Positions 1 through 5,754 of a DNA stretch of 9,690 bases are shown here, in pieces. Positions within the stretch are counted from its first letter, which is position 1. Every line of letters begins with the position of its first letter. The stretch lies in the NCBI GenBank assembly GCA_021852325.1, contig JAJZNM010000095.1, positions 1 through 9,690 of the forward strand, given 5' to 3'. Source of the stretch: Pseudomonadota bacterium. GTDB lineage: Bacteria; Pseudomonadota; Gammaproteobacteria; JAKAQQ01. Under the pieces are notes generated by a model. The model was not told the origin of the DNA. It saw only the letters and a program-made list of their open reading frames with translations, and did no database searches. A program made the translations under genes and the position numbers.

Positions 1-614
1 ACGAGATCGGTCTCAGCATGCCCGGGGCGCCCGCTCGGGCGAAAAGCATCAGCAAAGGCCTCCCCCACAAACGAGCTGCGGACTTCGGGTCCCGTCTCGT
101 AGCGCCCGGACTCGATGCCTGGACCGATCCAGGCGATGAGGTTGCGGGGTTCAGTCCCGAGTGCCTGAACGGTGGCCTCAAGCACCCCACCCGCGAGCCC
201 CCGCCAACCCGCATGGGCAATACCCACCCGGGTGCCCTCCCGATCGGCAAACAGGACCGGCAGACAATCCGCCGTGAGCACCGCGAGCACCGACCCGGGC
301 CGGTGCGTGCAAGCGGCATCGGATCCGCGCTCCGGGCGATCCGGGAGCGAGGCGTCGGTCTGGACGTCTGCACCATGCACTTGGTTCAGCCAAGCGGGGG
401 CGGCCGGAAGCTTGAGGCCCGCGAAAAGCCGGAGACGGTTCTCCCGGACCGACTCCGGGCGATCCCCGACATGCGCAGCGAGATTGAGACTCGCGTAGAC
501 CCCTTCGCTCACCCCCCCAAGACGGGTCGTCACCCGCGCACGCACTCGCGAGGGGGCGGGCCAGTCGGGCTCGAGCGAGCGCAAGGTCCCGGATTGGAGC
601 CAGCGTTCGCTCAT
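1..614 (-). CDS. pgeF: PgeF/YfiH family multicopper-oxidase-fold protein (purine nucleoside phosphorylase/laccase-domain), C-terminus cut off
   Basis: Translating the minus strand from the ATG at 614 gives an open frame of 204 full codons that runs off the window. Family motifs are clear: NQVHGADV with His80, TADCLPVLF with Cys117, and AHAGWRGL with His134. These three are the zinc-binding/active-site residues of the YfiH/DUF152 family, and their spacing (37 and 17) is close to that of E. coli YfiH. A GPGIESGRYETGPEV segment follows at about 164-178. Family members are about 240-250 residues long, so roughly 40 C-terminal residues lie outside the window. Known roles are purine nucleoside phosphorylase/adenosine deaminase activity (LACC1-like) and, in E. 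coli, peptidoglycan editing (PgeF); it is a cytoplasmic protein. The start ATG overlaps the rluD stop as ATGA, so the two are translationally coupled, as expected for the conserved rluD-pgeF pair. Identification is firm; the exact substrate is not visible from the sequence. Confidence 0.93.
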   Translation of the reverse strand, partial: MSERWLQSGTLRSLEPDWPAPSRVRARVTTRLGGVSEGVYASLNLAAHVGDRPESVRENRLRLFAGLKLPAAPAWLNQVHGADVQTDASLPDRPERGSDAACTHRPGSVLAVLTADCLPVLFADREGTRVGIAHAGWRGLAGGVLEATVQALGTEPRNLIAWIGPGIESGRYETGPEVRSSFVGEAFADAFRPSGRPGHAETDL

Positions 615-1603
615 GGTCCGTGATGCCCGCCCCCCGATCCCTCGGCATCACGGCCGCCCCGGAGCCTCACCAACAGTCCCTCGAGATCGCCTGGCAGGGG
701 AGCGGACCAGGAGTAGCGTGCGTGCGTGCGGGGATGGGTGAGCTCGAGCCGGATTGCATGGAGCGCCTGACGCGGGAAGGATTGCACGGCATCCCGCACC
801 CCGGGATCGATCCCTGGGCCAAGACCCGTGCGCGCGGGATAGAGGGGGTCGCCGACGAGGCCGTGGCCGATATGCGCGAGGTGTACCCGGATCTGGTGGG
901 TGCGCCCGGTCCCGAGGTGGACTTCGATCCAGGATAACCCCGGAAAACGTTCGAGGATCCGGAACTCGGTGTCGGCCGGCTTGCCACCCATCGCCACCGC
1001 CTTCTTGAGGCGGTTTCTCGGGTGGCGCCCGATCGGGGCCTCGATCCGCTGGCCCGAAACCGGCTGACCGACGATCAGGGCCACGTAGGTCCTTTGGATC
1101 TCGCGCCTGGCGAGCATCCGGGTGAGCGCCGTGTGTGCCGGTTCGCTGCGCGCCACGATCAAAAGACCGCTCGTATCCTTATCGAGCCGATGCACGAGTC
1201 CCGCGCGCGGGAGCCGGGCCAGCTCGGGGTAACGGTCGAGGAGCCCGTTGATGAGGGTGCCCTGCGCGTGCCCGGCACCGGGATGGACCACAAGACCGGG
1301 CGGCTTGTCGACCACGATCAGGTCCTCGTCCTCGAAGGCGATGGGAAGCGCCATGGGCTCGGGCCGGATCCCGATCTCCGGTGGCGGATCAAACCGGATC
1401 TCGATCCTTTGGCCGGCATCCACCCGGTCATCCGGCGTGGACGGGCGACCGGAGACCTGGACTTGACCGCGGCGGATGAGGGCGGCAAGACGGGTTCTCG
1501 AATGCCCCGGACAAAGAGCGGCCAAGACCCGGTCGAGCCTTTGCCCGGCAAGGGCCTCGGGGACTTCGACCCGCTGGGATCCTGCCGGAACGGCCCCGAC
1601 CAT
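611..1603 (-). CDS. rluD: 23S rRNA pseudouridine synthase RluD
   Basis: The protein is 330 residues from the ATG at 1603 (E. coli RluD is 326). An N-terminal S4 RNA-binding domain (about residues 12-72, GQRLDRVLAAL then SRTRLAALIRRGQVQV) is followed by the RluA-type catalytic domain. This has EDEDLIVVDKPPGLVVHPG at about 91-109, HRLDKDTSG at 138-146 with catalytic Asp141, and GRTHQIRVHLAHIGHGLVGD at about 233-252. RluD isomerises uridines 1911, 1915 and 1917 in helix 69 of 23S rRNA and is important for large-subunit maturation. The frame also stays open to an upstream ATG at 1663, but that start would overlap the divergent bamD start. Residue alignment with RluD and the gap needed for a bamD promoter favour 1603. 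No clear Shine-Dalgarno precedes it. The S4 domain, the length and the pgeF/bamD neighbours support RluD rather than RluC or RluB. The C-terminal tail (GGRDAEGSGGGHHGP) is glycine-rich and poorly conserved. Confidence 0.92.
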   Translation of the reverse strand: MVGAVPAGSQRVEVPEALAGQRLDRVLAALCPGHSRTRLAALIRRGQVQVSGRPSTPDDRVDAGQRIEIRFDPPPEIGIRPEPMALPIAFEDEDLIVVDKPPGLVVHPGAGHAQGTLINGLLDRYPELARLPRAGLVHRLDKDTSGLLIVARSEPAHTALTRMLARREIQRTYVALIVGQPVSGQRIEAPIGRHPRNRLKKAVAMGGKPADTEFRILERFPGLSWIEVHLGTGRTHQIRVHLAHIGHGLVGDPLYPARTGLGPGIDPGVRDAVQSFPRQALHAIRLELTHPRTHARYSWSAPLPGDLEGLLVRLRGGRDAEGSGGGHHGP

Positions 1604-1609
1604 CCGCGG

Positions 1610-1615
1610 TATACT
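1610..1615 (+). promoter_or_regulatory. Candidate -10 box for bamD (TATACT)
   Basis: TATACT matches the sigma70 -10 consensus at 5 of 6 positions and lies about 38 bases before the bamD ATG, in the only short gap between the divergent rluD and bamD genes. No good -35 box is seen 17 bases upstream (GGAACG). The inner GTATAC is palindromic, so TATACC could also serve the opposite strand; a transcript starting there would begin almost at the rluD ATG at 1603. Confidence 0.35.
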
Positions 1616-1652
1616 TTCCGGGTCGTCTGTCCGGCCCCGGATCGTTCCGCTC

Positions 1653-2417
1653 ATGAACCGCACGCTCGTTTCACTGGCCGCACTCGCCTCCTCGGTCGCG
1701 GTGCTCGCGGGGTGTGCAGGAACCCCGCCCCACTATGCCACCATCTCGGCCCCGGTGCTGTTTGCCCGTGCCCGTTCCGCACTGCTCGCGGCCAACTACA
1801 AGATCGCCGAAGGCGAGTTTCGCGCCCTCAAGGCCGACCATCCCTTCAGCCATTATGCCCGGGAAGCCGCACTCTACCTCATCTACACGCACTTCATGTC
1901 CGGTGAGGACCACGAGGCGGCGGATGCCGCCCACCGCTTCATCCGGGAGAACCCGAGGAGTGCCGAAGTTCCCTACGCGTACTTCATGATCGGTGTTGCG
2001 GAGTCCCGCAGCCATCTCGGCTTCTTCGACCGCCTGTTCGCCGTCAATCCCGACCGGCGCCGGGTGGGTCACTACCGGAAGGCCTTCGACGCCTTCAAGA
2101 CCCTCCTCACGCGCTACCCGGACTCGCCCTACGCCCAATACGCTCGAGGCGAGATGGTGCGCATCCGGAATCTCATCGCCAACCACGACCTCTACGTGGC
2201 GCGGTTTTACCTCGAGAAACGGGCCTATGTGGCCTCGGCCAACCGCGCGACCACGATCATCCAGAAGCTGCCGCAAACGGTCGCGGCCCGGACGGCCTTG
2301 GGCGTCCTGGTCGAGGACTACCGCCATCTCGATGAACCCCATCTGGCCCGGACGACCGAGACCCTCCTCGAACTGAACCGCAAGGCGCCCTCAAGCACCC
2401 GGCACGGATCCCGCTGA
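1653..2417 (+). CDS. bamD: Outer membrane protein assembly factor BamD (lipoprotein)
   Basis: The protein is 254 residues from the ATG at 1653 (E. coli BamD is 245). It begins with MNRTLVSLAALASSVAVLAG followed by Cys21, a type II signal peptide with a good lipobox (LAGC). The mature protein should therefore be lipidated at Cys21 and sent to the inner face of the outer membrane. The rest is a helical TPR-like repeat protein: ARSALLAANYKIAEGEFRALKADHPFSHYAREAALYLIYTHF, then EVPYAYFMIGVAESRSHLGFFDRLFAVNPDRR, then AFDAFKTLLTRYPDSPYAQYA. This matches the YfiO/ComL family; the 'R.PHYR.AF.AF..L..RYPDS.Y' region is characteristic. BamD is the essential partner of BamA in inserting beta-barrel proteins into the outer membrane. 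The frame is open upstream to 1476, but the signal peptide fixes the start at 1653. It is divergent from rluD, as in Pseudomonas and E. coli, and its 3' end overlaps nadE tail to tail by 27 bases. Confidence 0.94.
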   Translation: MNRTLVSLAALASSVAVLAGCAGTPPHYATISAPVLFARARSALLAANYKIAEGEFRALKADHPFSHYAREAALYLIYTHFMSGEDHEAADAAHRFIRENPRSAEVPYAYFMIGVAESRSHLGFFDRLFAVNPDRRRVGHYRKAFDAFKTLLTRYPDSPYAQYARGEMVRIRNLIANHDLYVARFYLEKRAYVASANRATTIIQKLPQTVAARTALGVLVEDYRHLDEPHLARTTETLLELNRKAPSSTRHGSR

Positions 2418-4115
2418 CCCGCCGGAAGAAAAGTTCCCACCCTGGAATCCGGAGGTCACGGGATAACGCCGTTCGATTCCGAACGCCCGGCGGCTCACCT
2501 TGACGCCGATCGGGGCCTGGCGCCGCTTGTATTCCATGGCCAAGACCCGCCGGACCACCGTCCGGACCAAAGATTCGTCGAATCCACGCCCGACGATCTC
2601 CGCAATCGAAAGGTCTTCTTCAACGAAGGCCTCGAGAATCGCATCGAGCACGGGGTAAGGCGGGAGGCTGTCACAATCCCGCTGTCCGGGACGCAACTCG
2701 GCAGTCGGTTCCCGGTCGATCACCGCCTCCGGAATCACGAGTCCCCGCCGGTTGCGGTAACGTGCAAGTGCATAGATGCGGGTCTTCAAGACATCACGGA
2801 GTGGCGCAAAACCGCCCGCCATGTCGCCGTAGAGCGTGGCGTACCCCATGGCCATCTCGCTCTTGTTCCCGGTCGAGAGCACGAGCTTCCCCGACGCGTT
2901 GGACAGGGCCATGAGCAGCATCCCCCGCGTCCGGGACTGGAGGTTTTCGGAAACCACGCCACCGGGCTCGCATCCGGGCACAGATCCGATGAGGCGCGCG
3001 ATTGTCTCGACCGCCGAGGCAATCGGAATCTCGTAGGTCGCCACCCCGAGTGTATGGGCTTCCCGCAGGGCTTCCCGGCGTGAAAGCTCCGAGGTGTAGG
3101 GCGATGGCATAAGGATCCCCTCGACCCGTCCCGGACCCAGCGCATCGACCGCGAGCGCGAGGGTCAGTGCCGAGTCGATCCCGCCCGAAAGCCCGATCAG
3201 GACACCCGGAAAATGGTTTTTCCCGACATAGTCGGCGAGCGCGAGGGTGAGGGCCTGGTAGACCGACTCGACCGCTTCGGACTCGGGCGTGATCACCCCC
3301 GACCCTCCGACATTCCCACCCTCATGAACCTCGAGGCGCACGGGCCAAAGCGCCTCCCTGAACGAAGGCGCCCGCGCGAGGAGGCCTCCCTCTGCGTCCA
3401 GCACAAACGACGCCCCGTCGAATACGAGTTCATCCTGTCCACCCACGAGGTTCAATGCGACGACCGGCAGGCCGGTTTCCCGTGCCCGACCAGCAAACAC
3501 CGCTTCCCGCTCGCCGGGTTTTCCAAGACCATAAGGCGAGGCACTGAGGCCGACCAGGATCTCCGCTCCGGCCCTCCGGGCCGAATGCGCCGGCGCCGGT
3601 TCCCAGAGATCCTCACAGATCAGGATCCCGAGACGGACACCGCGATGGGTCCAGAGCGTAGTCTGCTCGCCCGGGGTGAAATACCGTTTCTCGTCGAACA
3701 CGCCGTAGTTCGGCAGACACTGCTTGAATGCGCGCTCGACGATCCGGCCCTCGTGGACCACGGCGGCGGCGTTATAGACCCGCGACGCCTCGTAGTGGGG
3801 ATAACCGACCAGGATCGGCGCACCCGGCCATTCCCGGACCAGGGTAGCCAGGGCGGACTCCACCTCGGCGCGGAACCCGGGCTGGAACAGGAGATCCTGC
3901 GGTGGATAGCCGGTCAGGGCGAGTTCGGGGAAGAGCGTGAGATCGGCCCCATGTTCGTCCGCAGCGGAGTGGGCGGCCTTCAGGATGCGCCGGGCATTGT
4001 CCCGGACGGCGCCGACCGTGACATTGATCTGGGCCAACACCACCGTGAGTGACGGGGAGATGACATCCGCTCCGGCATGAATGCCGGAGAGGCCTATGGC
4101 GCTCAGGCGCGACAT
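2391..4115 (-). CDS. nadE: Glutamine-dependent NAD+ synthetase (NadE, two-domain form)
   Basis: The frame from the ATG at 4115 is 574 codons. An N-terminal nitrilase-like glutaminase domain starts at SLTVVLAQINVTVG (residues 22-35) and carries the Glu64-Lys131-Cys167 triad in LFPELALTGYP, FKQCLPNYGVFDE and ILICEDLWEP. A C-terminal synthetase domain follows, with the PP-loop SGGIDS at 310-315, STGNKSE at 414-420 and the substrate-binding stretch YGDMAGGFAPL. It makes NAD+ from deamido-NAD+, ATP and glutamine in the cytoplasm. Homologues begin a few residues before 'LTVxLAQIN', so about 18-20 N-terminal residues here are extra. They are encoded by what looks like the right end of the neighbouring IS605-type element. 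The ATG at 4115 has a good Shine-Dalgarno (AGGGG, 7 bases upstream), and no in-frame ATG lies nearer the conserved domain. A near GTG or TTG (codons 25-27) would cut into the first strand. The C-terminal tail past YPVTSGF is also long and overlaps the 3' end of bamD. The enzyme itself appears intact. Confidence 0.93.
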   Translation of the reverse strand: MSRLSAIGLSGIHAGADVISPSLTVVLAQINVTVGAVRDNARRILKAAHSAADEHGADLTLFPELALTGYPPQDLLFQPGFRAEVESALATLVREWPGAPILVGYPHYEASRVYNAAAVVHEGRIVERAFKQCLPNYGVFDEKRYFTPGEQTTLWTHRGVRLGILICEDLWEPAPAHSARRAGAEILVGLSASPYGLGKPGEREAVFAGRARETGLPVVALNLVGGQDELVFDGASFVLDAEGGLLARAPSFREALWPVRLEVHEGGNVGGSGVITPESEAVESVYQALTLALADYVGKNHFPGVLIGLSGGIDSALTLALAVDALGPGRVEGILMPSPYTSELSRREALREAHTLGVATYEIPIASAVETIARLIGSVPGCEPGGVVSENLQSRTRGMLLMALSNASGKLVLSTGNKSEMAMGYATLYGDMAGGFAPLRDVLKTRIYALARYRNRRGLVIPEAVIDREPTAELRPGQRDCDSLPPYPVLDAILEAFVEEDLSIAEIVGRGFDESLVRTVVRRVLAMEYKRRQAPIGVKVSRRAFGIERRYPVTSGFQGGNFSSGGSAGSVPGA

Positions 4116-4230
4116 GGAGTCACCCCTGAGCCGCTTCGGTGGGTTCCTGCTGCTCGCAGCCTTATGGCATCACTCACTTCACCGGCGAGTCGGGTGTGCC
4201 CCACCCTGAGTACATGGATCGCGCCGGCCT
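4061..4230 (-). ncRNA. Predicted TnpB omega (reRNA) scaffold region
   Basis: In IS200/IS605 elements the TnpB guide RNA is transcribed on the tnpB strand. It overlaps the 3' end of tnpB and ends at the right boundary, with the guide taken from flanking DNA just outside. By that rule the scaffold here should span the last ~130 bases of tnpB plus the hairpin at 4070-4089, and end near 4061. The guide would be the next ~16-20 bases (about 4041-4060), which are nadE codons. Only the hairpin and the end motif are visible; the 5' limit is a guess from family size, and whether it is expressed is unknown. Confidence 0.4.
4070..4089 (-). repeat. Right-end subterminal hairpin of the IS605-type element
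   Basis: Perfect inverted repeat with 9-base arms CTCCGGCAT and ATGCCGGAG separated by 2 bases. On the minus strand it is followed by CGGATGTCA. In this superfamily the right-end hairpin is recognised by the Y1 transposase and is also part of the TnpB guide RNA scaffold. Here it also encodes residues 9-15 of the nadE reading frame. Confidence 0.7.
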
Positions 4231-5245
4231 GATCGGCGTTTTCCTCGAAACCACAACCCACGCCATCGAACCGTTCGTGCGTCTGCCGGTGGTCCGCCGA
4301 GATCTGCCCGCAGCACGGACAGTTGCGGCTCGTGTTCTGTGGCGGCACGGCGAGGCGCCAGTCGCCTGCCCACGCCAGCTTGCCATCCAGTGGGCGGGTG
4401 CTGCCAGATGCCGACGTGGACAGGTTCATGACCTCTAAGTTCTCGATACCCACGATCGCGTGGGTTTGGATGATCGGGGTCGAGGTCCGGTACAGATCGT
4501 CGCGGCGAGCATTGCCGATAGACGCGTGAATCTTCCGGATGCGCGATTCCTCCTTCCTCCAGTGGTTGCTGAACTTCACTTTTCGGCTCATCGCCTGCTG
4601 CGCCTTGTGCATCCCGTCCGGATGCCGCTTGAAACTGTTGGAGGGTGCATCGAACGGGCCATCCGAGAGCGTGGCGAACCGCGCCTCGCCCAAGTCGATG
4701 CCGACTGCATCACCGTTCGGAATGGGTTGCTCGACCGCTCGCTCGGTCTGGATTGACACGAACCACTGGCCGCAAGATTGGCTGACCGTGACGGTCTTCA
4801 CCGTACGCAGCACGTCCCGGCTGCTGCGGTAGCGCAGCCAGCCGAGCCTGGGCAGGAACAGGCGGTTGTTGCCCTGATCGAGCTGGATCTGCTTGGGATC
4901 GGGGTAGCGGAAGCTGTCGCACCGGCCCCTCTTCTGGAATCGCGGGAAGTCGGCATGCCTGGGGAAGCAGCTGGCGTCGGCTCGCTCCAAATCCTTGAGC
5001 GCTAGTGGCAACGGGTGGATAAGCGCATCGGAGAGCCAAGGCGTGTCCGGGCCGTTCCGCCACGAGGTGAGTTCCTTGCTCAGCCCGACATCGCCCAGCT
5101 TCTTCTCACCTTTCTCGTCGTGTGCATTCAGAAACGCCAGCGCCGGGTTGAAGACGAACCGGCGCAACCCAGCGAAACGGCGCATCGGGCACTCCTGTTC
5201 GTCGGTCGGCATCCGTGCGTACTGAAAGGTCTGGAGACACTGCAT
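4103..5245 (-). CDS. tnpB: TnpB/OrfB RNA-guided endonuclease of IS605 family, open frame but probably inactive
   Basis: The frame gives 380 residues from the ATG at 5245, the usual family start (MQCLQTFQYARMPTDEQ); an ATG three codons earlier (5254) is also in frame. Residue numbers below count from 5254. Recognisable parts are RFVFNPALA (32-40), LTSWRNGPDTPWL (62-74), SFRYPDPKQIQLDQGN (114-129), RuvC-I in AVGIDLG (Asp187), RuvC-II in VGIENLEV (Glu271), PPQNTSRNCPCCG (304-316) and RuvC-III in NADQAGAI (Asp341). TnpB is a guide-RNA-directed DNA nuclease, the ancestor of Cas12. Two defects stand out. The zinc finger keeps Cys312, Cys315 and Cys334, but the third cysteine of the usual FxCxxCG is Gly331. 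The linker between NLSTSASGSTRP and LDGKLAW also appears about 25-30 residues shorter than in relatives I remember. Other conserved spots have drifted as well (RRDDLYRTST where NDFLHKxST is usual). The three catalytic acids remain. The stop lies 13 bases inside the nadE frame. Confidence 0.85.
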   Translation of the reverse strand: MQCLQTFQYARMPTDEQECPMRRFAGLRRFVFNPALAFLNAHDEKGEKKLGDVGLSKELTSWRNGPDTPWLSDALIHPLPLALKDLERADASCFPRHADFPRFQKRGRCDSFRYPDPKQIQLDQGNNRLFLPRLGWLRYRSSRDVLRTVKTVTVSQSCGQWFVSIQTERAVEQPIPNGDAVGIDLGEARFATLSDGPFDAPSNSFKRHPDGMHKAQQAMSRKVKFSNHWRKEESRIRKIHASIGNARRDDLYRTSTPIIQTHAIVGIENLEVMNLSTSASGSTRPLDGKLAWAGDWRLAVPPQNTSRNCPCCGQISADHRQTHERFDGVGCGFEENADQAGAIHVLRVGHTRLAGEVSDAIRLRAAGTHRSGSGVTPCRA

Positions 5246-5252
5246 GCTGCGC

Positions 5253-5258
5253 ATTATA
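5253..5258 (-). promoter_or_regulatory. Candidate -10 box TATAAT upstream of tnpB
   Basis: A perfect TATAAT on the minus strand ends 7 bases before the ATG at 5245 and overlaps the alternative ATG at 5254. It is too close for a normal leader if used as a -10 box, unless the transcript is nearly leaderless or starts for the omega RNA/nadE downstream. No clear -35 box is seen (CTGATT at 16-base spacing is weak). Confidence 0.3.
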
Positions 5259-5267
5259 TTCTTGATG

Positions 5268-5281
5268 CCTGAGCAATCAGG
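5268..5281 (-). repeat. Probable left-end subterminal hairpin of the IS605-type element
   Basis: Inverted repeat CCTGA-TTGC-TCAGG (minus strand), a 5-bp stem with a 4-base loop, lying about 23 bases upstream of the tnpB start. Its position fits the left-end hairpin of an IS200/IS605 element. The stem is short and could be chance. Confidence 0.45.
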
Positions 5282-5294
5282 AGTGTCCCGACGT

Positions 5295-5531
5295 TTAAGG
5301 TCTCAGATACTCTAACGGATTGATCAAATCGCCGTCAGCCATGAGTCTTCCGCGTCCCGATTGGCACCGTGACCCGCAGTTTTTCGACGCTGTGAAGCGT
5401 CGCTTGAGAGGAGTCGGCGATACGATCTTGATCAGGCGATCGATGCCCACGCCCCCGGCACGGGTGAAAGGCGGTGTCATCCAGCGCTCGATGAACTCCT
5501 TGGCGGCGCCTTCGATCCGGCGGTCGTCCAT
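5295..5531 (-). CDS. Unassigned small reading frame, possible gene remnant
   Basis: A 78-codon frame starts at the ATG at 5531; the frame stays open further upstream to 5699. The first half (MDDRRIEGAAKEFIERWM then TPPFTRAGGVGIDRLIKI) has the GC-rich third positions and residue mix of a real protein. The second half is basic and irregular (TPLKRRFTASKNCGSRCQSGRGR), as in non-coding sequence. I do not recognise a family. AGGVGIDRLI faintly recalls motif 3 of class II aminoacyl-tRNA synthetases (GxGxGIDRLVML), but the surroundings do not match, so I make no claim. No Shine-Dalgarno lies close to the ATG. The stop falls next to the estimated left boundary of the IS element, so the 3' part may be disrupted. 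It could be a remnant of a gene once upstream of nadE, or not coding at all. Confidence 0.25.
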   Translation of the reverse strand: MDDRRIEGAAKEFIERWMTPPFTRAGGVGIDRLIKIVSPTPLKRRFTASKNCGSRCQSGRGRLMADGDLINPLEYLRP

Positions 5532-5754
5532 CAGGTCGTAGTTTCGTTCCCCACATCCTCCCCACGGTCGGTTCTCCTTCCGCAGTTGCGCTTCGCTCGC
5601 CGTGACCCGCTCGCGGTGGGACTTGCACCCCCAATCTGGTTGCAAAGGGATCAAACAGCTCCTGCGGACGGCTACGCCGTCTGCGCGATTCTTCCCCACC
5701 CAGACCGGCGGGGCTTGCCACGCACCGGGGCACGACGGCCTTCAGCCTACCGAT
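5532..5754. other. Non-coding stretch downstream of sucD
   Basis: Together with the small frame at 5295-5531 and the IS left end, this completes about 500 bases without a recognised gene between tnpB and sucD. It holds one 9-bp hairpin (5664-5684) and, on the minus strand, a tRNA T-arm-like GTGCAAGTCC near 5625. I found no complete tRNA, no promoter and no second transposase. Confidence 0.5.
5664..5684 (-). terminator. Hairpin downstream of sucD, possible transcription terminator
   Basis: Inverted repeat with arms GCAGACGGC and GCCGTCCGC (minus strand; eight Watson-Crick pairs plus one G-T) and a 3-base loop, about 70 bases after the sucD stop. The bases following it on the minus strand are AGGAGCTGTTTGATC, with only a short T stretch, so a classic intrinsic terminator is not proven. 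It may instead be a transcript-stabilising hairpin at the end of the sucCD message. Confidence 0.35.

Larger units (their letters stand above)
4061..5300 (-). mobile_element. tnpB-only IS200/IS605-superfamily (IS1341-like) element
   Basis: The element holds one tnpB gene and no tnpA (Y1 transposase) gene, and lies between the sucCD operon and nadE. At the 3' side of tnpB a perfect 9-bp hairpin (4070-4089) is followed on the minus strand by CGGATGTCA. This resembles the right end of this proteobacterial TnpB family as I remember it: a GC-rich hairpin, then GGATGTCA. I therefore place the right boundary near 4061. Upstream of tnpB a small hairpin at 5268-5281 is a likely subterminal left-end structure, and I place the left boundary roughly between 5282 and 5310. 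IS200/IS605 elements have no terminal inverted repeats and make no target duplication, so the ends cannot be confirmed from this sequence alone. The right boundary is moderately supported; the left is only an estimate. Confidence 0.7.

Noticed and set aside
178..651. 157-codon minus-strand frame overlapping pgeF
   Set aside because: It is out of frame with the PgeF motifs and rich in R, G, P and A; the real gene in this region runs off the left edge.
1476..1652. Upstream extension of the bamD frame to an ATG at 1476
   Set aside because: It overlaps rluD antisense, and the lipoprotein signal peptide with its lipobox places the start at 1653.
5385..5402. 7-bp hairpin CGACGCT-GTGA-AGCGTCG as a terminator
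   Set aside because: The T run lies before the hairpin on the plus strand and would be an A run after it on the minus strand, so it fits no transcript as an intrinsic terminator.
5545..5562. GGGGAGGATGT (minus strand), resembling an IS605-family right-end motif, as a second element remnant
   Set aside because: There is no upstream complementary arm to form the right-end hairpin and no tnpB sequence beside it.
5610..5640. tRNA-like T-arm (GTGCAAGTCC, minus strand) near the end of the sucCD operon
   Set aside because: The T-loop deviates at a conserved position, the stem is imperfect, and no matching acceptor or anticodon arm could be found, so no tRNA is called.
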